In this document: positions 47,820 through 56,206 of the stretch, in pieces
Layout: every line of letters starts with the position of its first letter
Position numbering within the stretch: the first letter of the stretch is position 1
NCBI RefSeq assembly: GCF_002112505.1
Contig: NZ_NEHW01000006.1
Span: forward strand, 62,001 to 126,000
DNA from: Pseudomonas sp. R28(2017)
GTDB taxonomy: Bacteria > Pseudomonadota > Gammaproteobacteria > Pseudomonadales > Pseudomonadaceae
DNA length: 64,000 nucleotides
Direction of reading: 5' to 3'
Notes under the pieces: generated by a model
Databases searched by the model: none
Seen by the model: only the letters and a program-made list of their open reading frames with translations
Told to the model about the DNA's origin: nothing
Program-made: the position numbers and the translations under genes

Positions 47820-49254
47820 ACTGCCGATCCTGACCTGGGCCCTGAACCTGCTGCTGATCCAAGGCTTGCTTGGCGCGCTGGACACTATTTACCACCATGA
47901 ACTGACCGTGGCCCTGCCCCAGCGCTACAGCGCGCGGCTGGAGTTGGCGATCCACGCGGTGCGCTCGTGCTGCTACGGCATCCTGTTCCTGGGCATCGCC
48001 CATGTGGCCTTCCAGGGCGTCTGGGCGGTCATCGTGGCGCTGGTCTTCACCCTGGAAATCGGCCTGACCCTGTGGGACTTCGTGGTCGAGGACCGCAGCC
48101 GCAAGCTGCCGGCCATCGAGCGCATCATGCATACCGTGCTGGCGATCAATGCTGGCGCCTTCTTCGCCTTGTACGGCCTGCAGCTGCTGCAGTGGTCGAG
48201 CCTGCCCAGCGGCCTGGTGGCCATCGACCTCGGCTGGCGCGGCTGGTTGCTGACCCTGTTCGCTATCGGCGTGACCGCGTCGGGCATTCGCGATGCGCTG
48301 GCAACCTTGCGCATGCAACGCCAGGGGCAGCCGGCCAACCCGTTTGCCGGCGGGGCCTACCAGCAGGTGCTGGTCACCGGCGGCACGGGTTTCATCGGCG
48401 AAACCCTGGTCAACCAGCTGCTCGATGCCGGCCACAGCGTCAGCGTGCTGGCCCGCGACCCACTGCGCGCCGCCTACCTGTTCGACGGCCGCGCCCGCTG
48501 CCTGCGCAGCCTCGACAAACTCGGCCATGACGAACGCTTCGATGTGGTCATCAACCTCGCTGGCGCCCCGGTCGCCGGGCCACGCTGGACGCCACGCCGC
48601 CAGGCCCAGCTGCTCGCCAGCCGGGTCGGCACCACCGAGGCCTTGCTGCGCTGGATGCGCCAGGCCCGGCACAAGCCGGCGCTGTGGATCCAGGCCTCGG
48701 CCATCGGTTATTACGGCGTGCGCGACGGTAGCCAGCCATTGGACGAAGGCGCCAGCAAAGGCGATGGCTTCATGGCCGAATTGTGCGATCGCTGGGAAGC
48801 CTCGGCCAGCCCGGCCAGCGCCCTGGGCGCCCGCCAGGTGGTGCTGCGCCTGGGCGTGGTGTTCGGCCCGGGCGGTGCGCTGACGCCCCTGCTGATGCCG
48901 TTTCGCCTGGGCCTGGGCGGGCGCATGGGCGATGGCCAGCAGATCATGAGCTGGGTGCACCGTGACGATGTGCTGGCAGTGATGGCGCGCGCCATGGCCG
49001 ACAGCGACATGCAGGGCACCTACAACCTGGTCGCGCCCGAGCCGGTCAGCCAGGCCACCTTCGCCCACACTGCTGGTCAACTGCTCAAGCGCCCGGTGTG
49101 GCTGCATATCCCGGCAGCACCGGTGCGGGCCCTGGCCGGTGAAATGGCCGAGCTGTTCTTCGACGGCCAGCGCGTGCTGCCAAGCCGCCTGGAGCAGGCC
49201 GGCTACCGCTTCCGCTACCCGACCCTGGACAGCGCACTGCGTGACCTGGCCTGA
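47812..49254 (+). CDS. membrane domain fused to TIGR01777-type NAD-dependent epimerase/dehydratase
   Basis: 480 residues. Residues ~1-165 form four or five hydrophobic segments rich in His and acidic residues (Asp24, His28, His29, Glu30, His48, Glu82, Asp89, Asp94, Glu103, His107). Residues ~183-480 are an extended SDR of the TIGR01777 group: QVLVTGGTGFIGETLV (NAD(P) motif), INLAGAPVAGPRWTPRRQAQ, SRVGTTEALLRWM, SAIGYYGVRDGSQPLDE (YYG active-site region), SWVHRDDVLAVMARAM. GTG 47812 is chosen: AAGGA lies 8 nt upstream and it overlaps the previous stop. Soluble TIGR01777 proteins are ~300 aa, so the membrane half is an extra module. The reaction is unknown. Confidence 0.82.
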   Translation: MAELPILTWALNLLLIQGLLGALDTIYHHELTVALPQRYSARLELAIHAVRSCCYGILFLGIAHVAFQGVWAVIVALVFTLEIGLTLWDFVVEDRSRKLPAIERIMHTVLAINAGAFFALYGLQLLQWSSLPSGLVAIDLGWRGWLLTLFAIGVTASGIRDALATLRMQRQGQPANPFAGGAYQQVLVTGGTGFIGETLVNQLLDAGHSVSVLARDPLRAAYLFDGRARCLRSLDKLGHDERFDVVINLAGAPVAGPRWTPRRQAQLLASRVGTTEALLRWMRQARHKPALWIQASAIGYYGVRDGSQPLDEGASKGDGFMAELCDRWEASASPASALGARQVVLRLGVVFGPGGALTPLLMPFRLGLGGRMGDGQQIMSWVHRDDVLAVMARAMADSDMQGTYNLVAPEPVSQATFAHTAGQLLKRPVWLHIPAAPVRALAGEMAELFFDGQRVLPSRLEQAGYRFRYPTLDSALRDLA

Positions 49255-49263
49255 GGAGCATCG

Positions 49264-51705
49264 ATGAGCAAGCCACTGCTGTACCTGCTGGCCGGCAACG
49301 GCAGCGCCGCCGACTGGTGGGACGATGCCGTGCCGCACTTTCGCCACTACCGGGTGCAGGCCCTGGAACTGCCCGGCTTCGGCGACAACCCCGCGCCGCC
49401 CTGCACCAGCCTGGACGAATACGCGCAAGCCCTGCTCGGCCTGACCGAACGCGGCCACGCGATCATGGCCGTTGGCGTCAGCGCGCTGATCGTGCTGCAT
49501 GCGCTGCAGCGTCGCCCCGGGCATTTCAGCCGCAGCGTGCTGCTGGCCCCGGTCGGCGCCTTCCTCTGGCAGCGGCGCCTGCCGGCACTGATGTCGCCGC
49601 TGCCGCTGCGCAAGGCCATCCACGGGCTGCTTAGCCATAAGCCGCACTGGTTCGCCGGCCGGTTTTCCAGCCAGCGCTGGACGCCGGCGCAGTACCAGCG
49701 CATGGGCGCCGGCTACGCCCGTTGCCGGGCCTTCGTGCCCTCCTGGGACCAGCTGCGTGCCGACACCGCGCTGCCGCTGCTGGAATGGATCACCGACCCG
49801 GTCGAGCTGGTGTGGGGCGACCACGACCGCATGCTGGGCATTGCCCAGGCGGCCGCCTGGTCGGCGATCCTCGCTCGCGCCGACCTTCGCGTCAGCCTGC
49901 AACCCGGTTGGGGTCACTACCCCTGGATCGACGCCCCCGCCGAATTCGCTGCCTGGCTTGAGTCTGGCGCGCAAGGCTTTGTCGCCCACACCAAAGGCGG
50001 CCGCCTGCAACTGGCTGCACTTGCTGGACAGGCCGTGCCCGAGACCCTGAGCCTCGACGATGGCAACGACCCGCGCCTGGCCCAGCTACTCGCCTCGGCC
50101 CCGCACGCCCTGTGGGCGGTGCGTTCCTCCAGCTACGGTGAGGACCAGGCCGATGCCGCCAACGCCGGGCTGAGCACCACCTACCTGCGCGTGCCCGCCG
50201 ACGCCGTCGCCGGCCGCGTCAGCGAGCTGCGTGAATCTGGCGTCGAGGAAGTGGTGGTGCAGCGCTTCATCACGCCGACGGTGTCCGGCATCGCCTTCGT
50301 GCGCCACCTCTCGGTGGAACTGGAGTGGCTCGAAGGCCACCTGGAAGCCCTGGCCGACGGCCAGGCCACACCCCAGCGCGCGACGCTGTCGCGCCTAGGC
50401 CCCGCCTGGCAAAGCGGCCAGTTCGCCGACCTGCAGGGGCTGACAGCCACGGCGCTGTGGAACTTCCTGCAAGGCGTGCTGAAGGTGTTCCACTACGTGC
50501 CCGGCGACATCGAATGGGCCTGGGACGGCCAGCAACTGTGGCTGCTGCAGTACCGCCCGATCAGCGAGCACGGCTGGCGCCGCCACCTGACCTCGGCGAA
50601 CATCGCCGAGATCCTGCCACCCCAGCCCAGCCGCTTCGTGGAGTATGCCCAGCGCCGCGCCGCCGCCAGCATCCCGGCGATCATGGCGCGCTGGGACAGC
50701 CGCGTGCTGCAGGACAACGAACCCTTCACCGCCGTGTTCGACGGCGCCTCGTACATCAACAACGACCTGTTCCTGGCCCGGCTGGCAGACTGGGGCATCA
50801 GCGCCGCCAGTTACGCCGGCGAAGTCGGCGGCGCCACCCCCGCGCTGCCCTGGCGCCCGGCACGCCTGCTGCGCTCACTGCCGCGCCTGTGGCGCATGCA
50901 GCACGCCGCGCGCAGCCATCTGCAAGCGCTGGCCCCAGGCCTGCAACGCTTCGACGAGGAACTGGCGCAGCTGCAGGCGGCCACTGCCGACGGCCAGCAA
51001 CTGGCGGACTGGTTCAGCCGCTTCTACGTCTTCGTGGTGCAAGGCAACCTGTGCATCGCCACGGCCCTGGCCAGCAGCGGTGGGGCCTGGCTGGGCCGGC
51101 CACCGACCGCTTACGAAGACCTGCAGCACAGCCCCCACCGCCTGCCCTGGGAGACCGACCCCGGCACCCCGCGCCCGGCGTCGACCGAACTGCCCCTGCA
51201 GCCGATGCCGGCCTGGCCGCATGCCGTGACACTTGCGCACCGCGTTGGCCTGCCCGGCTTGCGTGGTTACTACCTGCAAGTGCGCGAGTGGTACCGCGAC
51301 AACCTGATGCGGATATTTTTCCGCGTGCACCACGCCATGCCTGAAGCAGAGCGTGCGTATTGGTTCGCCCCACATCCAGACGTGCGCAGCCGCGATGGCA
51401 GCTTCTGGCAGGACGGCAGCCAGGGCAGCGAACAGGCCAGCGGTTTCATGATCTATCCCGGCCAGGTGCAAGGCATCCTGGGCCAGGACATCCTCCTCGA
51501 AGACAGCCTCGACCCTGGCCGCCATGCTCAGTATCAAGCTGCGCGGGCAGTGATTGCGCGCATGGGTGGGCGGTTGTCCCACGGTTCGACCTTGCTGCGC
51601 GAACTGCGCAAGCCCTCGGCGGTGCTGCCGCAAGTGAGCAGTGAATGGCTGGGGCGCGAGGTGCAGTACCGGGATGGTGAACTGCGCCTGGTTGAAGCGC
51701 GTTGA
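49264..51705 (+). CDS. alpha/beta-hydrolase fused to PPDK-type ATP-grasp and phospho-His swivel
   Basis: 813 residues in three parts. 1-~235: alpha/beta-hydrolase, LLYLLAGNGSAADWW oxyanion region, nucleophile Ser73 in VGVSALIV (the usual second Gly of GxSxG is Leu), Asp188 in WGDHDRML and His218 in GWGHYPW. ~270-435: PEP/pyruvate-binding ATP-grasp, VRSSSYGEDQADAANAG (286-302), VVQRFITPTVSGIAF, DIEWAWDGQQLWLLQYRPIS. ~440-740: helical linker. ~765-813: PEP-utiliser swivel with His773 in GGRLSHGSTLLRELRKPSAV. The last three parts have the order of rifampin phosphotransferase and PEP synthase without the PEP-synthase barrel, suggesting ATP-dependent phosphotransfer to a small molecule in the helical part (inference). 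It starts 9 bp after the SDR fusion gene. The product is not known to me in any characterised pathway. Confidence 0.78.
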   Translation: MSKPLLYLLAGNGSAADWWDDAVPHFRHYRVQALELPGFGDNPAPPCTSLDEYAQALLGLTERGHAIMAVGVSALIVLHALQRRPGHFSRSVLLAPVGAFLWQRRLPALMSPLPLRKAIHGLLSHKPHWFAGRFSSQRWTPAQYQRMGAGYARCRAFVPSWDQLRADTALPLLEWITDPVELVWGDHDRMLGIAQAAAWSAILARADLRVSLQPGWGHYPWIDAPAEFAAWLESGAQGFVAHTKGGRLQLAALAGQAVPETLSLDDGNDPRLAQLLASAPHALWAVRSSSYGEDQADAANAGLSTTYLRVPADAVAGRVSELRESGVEEVVVQRFITPTVSGIAFVRHLSVELEWLEGHLEALADGQATPQRATLSRLGPAWQSGQFADLQGLTATALWNFLQGVLKVFHYVPGDIEWAWDGQQLWLLQYRPISEHGWRRHLTSANIAEILPPQPSRFVEYAQRRAAASIPAIMARWDSRVLQDNEPFTAVFDGASYINNDLFLARLADWGISAASYAGEVGGATPALPWRPARLLRSLPRLWRMQHAARSHLQALAPGLQRFDEELAQLQAATADGQQLADWFSRFYVFVVQGNLCIATALASSGGAWLGRPPTAYEDLQHSPHRLPWETDPGTPRPASTELPLQPMPAWPHAVTLAHRVGLPGLRGYYLQVREWYRDNLMRIFFRVHHAMPEAERAYWFAPHPDVRSRDGSFWQDGSQGSEQASGFMIYPGQVQGILGQDILLEDSLDPGRHAQYQAARAVIARMGGRLSHGSTLLRELRKPSAVLPQVSSEWLGREVQYRDGELRLVEAR

Positions 51706-51734
51706 TGATCGACACGGAAGGTATGACAGAGCTT

Positions 51735-52025
51735 ATGAAAAGGATTGCCAAATGCCTGGTGCTCACCCTGCCGCTGTTGTTGAGTGGCTGCTGGAGTACG
51801 CTCATTCACCTCGATGGCGAGCGCTGCGTGTATCCGGGCACACGATTGGGCTGGAACTTTGCTACTCAGAATGGCGCTGGCGGCTGGGTTGGCCTGATCG
51901 ACGTGCCCTTCTCTTTTGCGCTGGACACGGTGCTGCTGCCTTATGACCTGACCGCGTTTCTTCCAGAGGACATGGGTGGTGAACACCGCGAATGCGATCT
52001 GGATGGTTCGATCAACGTCATGTAG
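51735..52025 (+). CDS. YceK/YidQ-family lipoprotein
   Basis: About 96 residues. Signal peptide MKRIAKCLVLTLPLLLSGC with a lipobox; then the family pattern of a YPGTR motif (ERCVYPGTRLGWN) and DVPFSFALDTVLLPYDLTAF. Probably outer-membrane anchored, function unknown. ATG 51735 gives the best signal peptide. ATG 51705 overlaps the stop of the upstream fusion gene (TGATG) and ATG 51723 also fits in frame, so a coupled, longer start is possible. Whether it belongs to the upstream operon is uncertain. Confidence 0.78.
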   Translation: MKRIAKCLVLTLPLLLSGCWSTLIHLDGERCVYPGTRLGWNFATQNGAGGWVGLIDVPFSFALDTVLLPYDLTAFLPEDMGGEHRECDLDGSINVM

Positions 52026-52042
52026 GTCTCTGCGCTGGGCGC

Positions 52043-52663
52043 CTATCGCTTGCCCAACGCCAACCGAGCCGCGAACAGCACGAATACCAGGCCGGTCGCA
52101 CGGTCCATCCACTGGATGACCTTGCCCCGCCGCAACAGCCCCGCCAACGGCTGAGTCGCACCAATCAGCGCCATCGCCCACAGCAGGCCGAGCACCACGT
52201 GGATGCTGACCAGGCCGAAGGTCCAGGCCACCAGGGGCTGGCCTTGCGGGATGAACTGGGGCAGGAACGACACGTAGAAGATCCCGACCTTGGGGTTGAG
52301 CAAGTTACCCAGCATGCCCTTGAGGAACCAGTTGGCAGTGCGCTGGCCGTCCTCCCCGGCGGGTGCCAACGATCGCCTTGGGCGCAGGAGCATGTTGACG
52401 CCAAGCCAGGCCAGGTAGGCAGCCCCGCAGTACTTGAGGATGTTGTAGGCAAGCTCTGATACCGCAATCAATGCACCCAGGCCGAACGCAACGGCTGCGC
52501 CCCACAGCAGGCAGCCTGCATTGATGCCCAGGGCAGCGCGCATGCCCTGCTTGCGCCCCTCTACCGTGGCCGTCCTGAGAATCAGGGCAGTGTCCAGGCC
52601 TGGGGTAAGGGTCAGCAGCGTGGCTGCCAGGGTAAAGGCGATCAGGTTGTCGACGATGGGCAT
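52043..52663 (-). CDS. LysE/RhtB-family amino acid exporter
   Basis: 206 residues, six helices. IAFTLAATLLTLTPGLDTAL at the N-terminus, GINAGCLLWGAAVAFGLGAL, and KGMLGNLLNPKVGIFYVSFL carry the LysE/RhtB signature (TPGPDxx, NPKxxxFFxxFLPQF). It exports an amino acid such as homoserine, threonine or a leucine-type. ATG 52663 (MPIVDNL) is the natural start; the frame stays open far upstream as a shadow of the divergent nucleotidase gene. Confidence 0.9.
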   Translation of the reverse strand: MPIVDNLIAFTLAATLLTLTPGLDTALILRTATVEGRKQGMRAALGINAGCLLWGAAVAFGLGALIAVSELAYNILKYCGAAYLAWLGVNMLLRPRRSLAPAGEDGQRTANWFLKGMLGNLLNPKVGIFYVSFLPQFIPQGQPLVAWTFGLVSIHVVLGLLWAMALIGATQPLAGLLRRGKVIQWMDRATGLVFVLFAARLALGKR

Positions 52664-52753
52664 GCGGGATCTGGCCTTGGAGGAACGCTGGCGCAGATTA
52701 GCATGGCGTTGGCCTATCATGGTGGCTGGCCCCCGCCTTTCTCTGGACAGCCC

Positions 52754-53740
52754 ATGCCCTACCCCATCGAACAGAAACTCGTCGTCGGCGTCGCTTCCAG
52801 CGCCTTGTTCGACCTGACCGTCTCCGACAGCATCTACCAGTCCGAGGGCGTCGAAGCGTATCGCCTGCACCAGGAAGAAAACCTCGACGTGCCTTTCCCC
52901 AAGGGCGTGGCCTTCCCGTTCATCCGCCGCTTCCTGAGCATCAACAAGGCCTTTCCCGAGCAACTGCCGGTGGAAGTGGTGCTGCTCTCGCGCAACTCGC
53001 CGGAAACCGGTCTGCGGGTGTTCCGTTCGATCAACCATTACAACCTGGACATCACCCGCGCGGCGTTCATGTCCGGTCGTTCGCCGTACGAATACATCCC
53101 CGCGTTCAACGCCTCGCTGTTCCTCAGCGCCCATGAAGGCGACGTGCAGCGAGCGATCGATGCCGACTACCCGGCGGGCCTGGTGCTGCCGAGCAAGATC
53201 TACGATGACGAGATCGACACCGAGCTGCGGGTGGCCTTCGACTTCGATGGCGTGATTGCCGATGACGAGGCGGAAAGCGTTTACAAGCAGCGCCTGAACC
53301 TGGATGAGTTCCAGGCCCATGAACGTGAGCGCAAGGCGATTCCGCATCAACCAGGCCCCTTGGCGGACCTCTACAAGAAGCTGTCGCTGATCCGCCAGCT
53401 CGAAGACCGCAAGCTGGCGCAGGACCCCGCGTACAAGCGCATCCTGCGCATCGCCATCGTCACCGCGCGCAATGCGCCGGCCCATGAGCGAGTGGTGACC
53501 ACCTTGAAGAACTGGGGGGTTTCGCCGGACGAGTCATTCTTCCTCGGAGGGATGGAAAAAGAGCGAGTGCTGCAGATTCTCAAGCCGCATATGTTCTTTG
53601 ATGACCAGCGCAGTCACCTGTATTCGGCGGCGGGGGATCTGCCCATGGTGCATGTGCCATTCGGGGTGGCGAATAACGGCCCCCAGAAGCGCCACGCCTC
53701 CCCTGCCACAGGGGTTGACCCCCTCAAAATGGATCCATAA
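52754..53740 (+). CDS. cytosolic 5'-nucleotidase (NT5C1-like)
   Basis: 328 residues of the 5'-nucleotidase family PF06189, related to animal cytosolic NT5C1. It dephosphorylates nucleoside monophosphates. The HAD-type nucleophile motif is VAFDFDGVIADDEAE (first Asp), followed by LRIAIVTARNAPAHERVV (second) and FFLGGMEKERVLQILKPHMF and FFDDQRSHL (fourth acidic motif). ATG 52754 gives MPYPIEQKLVVGVASSALFD, the expected start. After VHVPFGVA the last ~22 residues (NNGPQKRHASPATGVDPLKM) look like an extension, and the final codons contain an operator-like palindrome. Confidence 0.87.
   Translation: MPYPIEQKLVVGVASSALFDLTVSDSIYQSEGVEAYRLHQEENLDVPFPKGVAFPFIRRFLSINKAFPEQLPVEVVLLSRNSPETGLRVFRSINHYNLDITRAAFMSGRSPYEYIPAFNASLFLSAHEGDVQRAIDADYPAGLVLPSKIYDDEIDTELRVAFDFDGVIADDEAESVYKQRLNLDEFQAHERERKAIPHQPGPLADLYKKLSLIRQLEDRKLAQDPAYKRILRIAIVTARNAPAHERVVTTLKNWGVSPDESFFLGGMEKERVLQILKPHMFFDDQRSHLYSAAGDLPMVHVPFGVANNGPQKRHASPATGVDPLKMDP
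53729..53738. promoter_or_regulatory. VanR-type operator core overlapping the nucleotidase stop
   Basis: ATGGATCCAT, a perfect palindrome whose TGGATCCA core equals that of the VanR operator of Caulobacter (ATTGGATCCAAT). Flanks are A/T (AAA before, AAA after). It lies 307 bp upstream of the aromatic-acid MFS gene, in the last codons of the nucleotidase gene. Confidence 0.5.
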
Positions 53741-54045
53741 ATCAGCAATCATTCTCCGTTCGATAATCGAACTGAATTATCGCCAGGAAAACGAATGCAA
53801 CTCATTGATTTAAAATCATTTTTTATAATAAAAATGAAATCGAGTCTCTAGAACGGCAAAGTCGCTTGGCCGACCTATTGATGTAGGGATCCACAAAAAG
53901 CTTTGATTTGCACCTGACGTGCTGGCACTCGAGCCAGTACCGATCACAAGAACAAAGGTGCTTCCATGTACGAACCGTCCCAAGCCGCCCCTGGGTGGCT
54001 GCCTTCGCCTTTCTGCCCTGCTGCCCCTGCCACCGAGGTGCAGCC
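53741..54045. other. AT-rich 305-bp intergenic region upstream of the MFS gene
   Basis: Base composition changes sharply to AT-rich (TTTAAAATCATTTTTTATAA, then TAAAAATGAAAT at 53810-53840), unlike nearly all neighbouring sequence. A perfect TATAAT occurs at 53824-53829, with TTGATT 13 bp before it, too close for a normal promoter. A second VanR-like half site lies at 53887-53899. No gene is seen inside. Confidence 0.5.
53887..53899. promoter_or_regulatory. VanR-like operator half upstream of the MFS gene
   Basis: GGATCCACAAAAA shares 12 bases (GGATCCACAAAA) with the right half of the perfect operator at 58359-58376 in front of vanA; its left half is degraded (GTA instead of TGT). It lies 147 bp upstream of the MFS start. 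Confidence 0.5.
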
Positions 54046-55383
54046 ATGAATCAGTGCCTGAGAGAGGTGATCAACGAACACCCCATGCGCCCCTTCCAGT
54101 ACCTGGCCATCGGTGTGTGCATCGTGCTCAACATGATCGATGGCTTCGATGTCCTGGTGATGGCATTTACCGCTTCGTCGGTCGCCAGCGAATGGAACCT
54201 CAATGGCGCGCAGGTCGGCTTGTTGCTGAGCGCCGGGTTGTTTGGCATGGCAGCAGGCTCGCTGTTCATCGCGCCCTGGGCCGACCGCTTCGGTCGGCGA
54301 CCGCTGATCCTGTGCTGCCTGGCCCTTTCCGGCATCGGCATGCTGCTGTCCGCACACACCCAGACGCCCTTGCAGCTGGCGCTGTTGCGCGGGCTGACCG
54401 GGCTGGGGATCGGCGGCATTCTGGCCAGCAGCAACGTCATCGCCGGCGAATACGCCAACAAGCGCTGGCGCGGCCTGGCGGTAAGCCTGCAGTCAACCGG
54501 CTATGCCCTGGGCGCAACCTTCGGTGGGCTATTGTCGGTGTGGCTGCTGACCCACTTCGGCTGGCGCTCGGTGTTCACCGTCGGCGGCTGGGCTACCCTG
54601 GCGACGCTGCCGGTCGTCATGCTGTGCCTGCCCGAGTCGCTGGACTTTCTGCTGGCCAAACGCCCGGCCAAGGGCGTGGCAAAGCTCGACCGCCTGGCCA
54701 TCCAGCTCGGCCAGCCTGCCCCAGGCGCCTTTCCGCCTGCCGCAGCGGCCTCACCGGCAGCCCAGCGCAGCGCCCTGCTGCAGCTGCTCAGCGCCGAGGC
54801 ACGGGGCACCACCCTGCTGCTATGGGGCTTGTTCTTCCTGGTGATGTCCGGCTTCTACTTCGTCATGAGCTGGACACCGAAATTGCTGGCGTCCGCCGGG
54901 CTGTCCGCCCAACAGGGCGTCAGCGGCGGGGTGCTGCTCAGTGTCGGCGGTATCGTCGGCGCGGCCCTGATCGGCCTGCTGGCATCGCGCTGGCGATTGG
55001 CAACGGTACTCTCGCTGTTCATGCTGGTCACCGCCGGGCTGCTGGTGCTGTTTGCCTGCACGGCCACTTCGGTGACATTCGCCCTGGCCCTGGGTTTGCT
55101 GATCGGCCTGGCCGCCAATGGATGCGTTGCAGGGCTGTATGCGCTGTCACCGATGCTCTACGGCCCGTCGGTGCGCGCCACTGGCGTGGGCTGGGGGATT
55201 GGCATCGGCCGCATCGGTGCGATCCTCTCGCCCAGTATTGCCGGGCTGCTGCTTGACGATGGCTGGCAACCCTTGCACCTGTATGGCGTGTTCGCCGTGG
55301 TGTTCGTGATCGCCGCAGCGGCGTTGCTGCTGTTCAACCCTCGGCCCGAGGCGCGTCAACCCAGCGCACTGTCCAACGCCTGA
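54046..55383 (+). CDS. AAHS-type aromatic acid MFS transporter, likely vanillate
   Basis: 445 residues, 12 helices, of the aromatic acid:H+ symporter group of the MFS (PcaK, BenK, VanK): QYLAIGVCIVLNMIDGFDVL with the DGFD motif in helix 1, APWADRFGRRPLILCC in the loop, RGLTGLGIGGILASSNVIAG in helix 4. GAGGTG lies 5 nt before ATG 54046. Together with the following vanR gene and VanR-like sites upstream it very likely imports vanillate or a related methoxyaromatic (inference). Confidence 0.87.
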   Translation: MNQCLREVINEHPMRPFQYLAIGVCIVLNMIDGFDVLVMAFTASSVASEWNLNGAQVGLLLSAGLFGMAAGSLFIAPWADRFGRRPLILCCLALSGIGMLLSAHTQTPLQLALLRGLTGLGIGGILASSNVIAGEYANKRWRGLAVSLQSTGYALGATFGGLLSVWLLTHFGWRSVFTVGGWATLATLPVVMLCLPESLDFLLAKRPAKGVAKLDRLAIQLGQPAPGAFPPAAAASPAAQRSALLQLLSAEARGTTLLLWGLFFLVMSGFYFVMSWTPKLLASAGLSAQQGVSGGVLLSVGGIVGAALIGLLASRWRLATVLSLFMLVTAGLLVLFACTATSVTFALALGLLIGLAANGCVAGLYALSPMLYGPSVRATGVGWGIGIGRIGAILSPSIAGLLLDDGWQPLHLYGVFAVVFVIAAAALLLFNPRPEARQPSALSNA

Positions 55384-55483
55384 ACCTGGCGGCCCTGGGG
55401 CGGCATGCAACCCGCGCTGCCCTACCTGCACAGCCTTGATTCGTTGCGCTAACATGGCGGCCTCTTTTCCGAGGTCGCCTGCA

Positions 55484-56197
55484 ATGAGCAAACACGGCCA
55501 GACCATCCTGGTCGCCCTGCGCAAGATGATCGCTTCCGGCGAACTGGCTGGTGGCGAGCGCTTGATGGAGGTCCCTACTGCCGAGCGCTTCGGCGTCTCA
55601 CGGATGCCGGTGCGCATGGCGTTTCGCACTCTCGAGCAGGAAGGCCTGCTGGTGCGCCACGGTGGCAAGGGTTTTCAAGTCAGGGCCTTGAGCGTCGAGG
55701 ACATCACCGGGGCCGTGGAAGTGCGCGGTGTGCTGGAGGGCCTGGCGGCGCGGCAGTGCGCCGAGCGCGGCCTGGCACCTGAGGCCCTGGCCACACTGCA
55801 GCAATGCCTGGATCAGGGTGACGCGCTGTTCGACAAGGGCTACATCACCGAGCAAGACCTCGAGCGCTTCCACGACCTGAACCTGCGCTTTCACCAGGTG
55901 ATCGTCGAAAGCAGCGGCAACCCTGCCATTGCCGAGGCCCTGGCACGCAATGACCATCGCCCTTTCGCTTCCGTGTCGGCGCTGGCCTTCGACCGCCACG
56001 ACATGGCGCGCGAGTATCGCCGCTTCAACTTCGCCCACATGCAGCACCACTCGCTGGTGGATGCACTGCGCAGCCGCCAGGGCGCGCGCGCCGAAGGCAT
56101 CATGCGTGAACACGCCAACGCCACGCTGCGCTACGCCGAAGTGTTTGGTGCAGCCAGCGCAGCGGGCGGGGTACAGGTGATTTCCAGAAGCGACTAG
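55484..56197 (+). CDS. vanR: GntR/FadR-family vanillate regulator
   Basis: 237 residues. N-terminal winged HTH (GGERLMEVPTAERFGVSRMP, then VRMAFRTLEQEGLLVRHGG), C-terminal FCD helical ligand domain (FHDLNLRFHQVIVESSGNPA, FAHMQHHSLVDALRSRQGAR). GAGG lies ~9 nt before ATG 55484. VanR represses vanAB and is released by vanillate; the operator TGGATCCA at the vanA promoter supports the name. It is convergent with vanB (9-bp gap). Confidence 0.9.
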   Translation: MSKHGQTILVALRKMIASGELAGGERLMEVPTAERFGVSRMPVRMAFRTLEQEGLLVRHGGKGFQVRALSVEDITGAVEVRGVLEGLAARQCAERGLAPEALATLQQCLDQGDALFDKGYITEQDLERFHDLNLRFHQVIVESSGNPAIAEALARNDHRPFASVSALAFDRHDMAREYRRFNFAHMQHHSLVDALRSRQGARAEGIMREHANATLRYAEVFGAASAAGGVQVISRSD

Positions 56198-56206
56198 TCT
56201 GCTGGC

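Noticed and set aside
47719..50010. Minus-strand frame of 763 codons opposite the SDR and hydrolase fusions
   Set aside because: It spans parts of two real genes with strong motifs on the other strand, and no start signal is seen.
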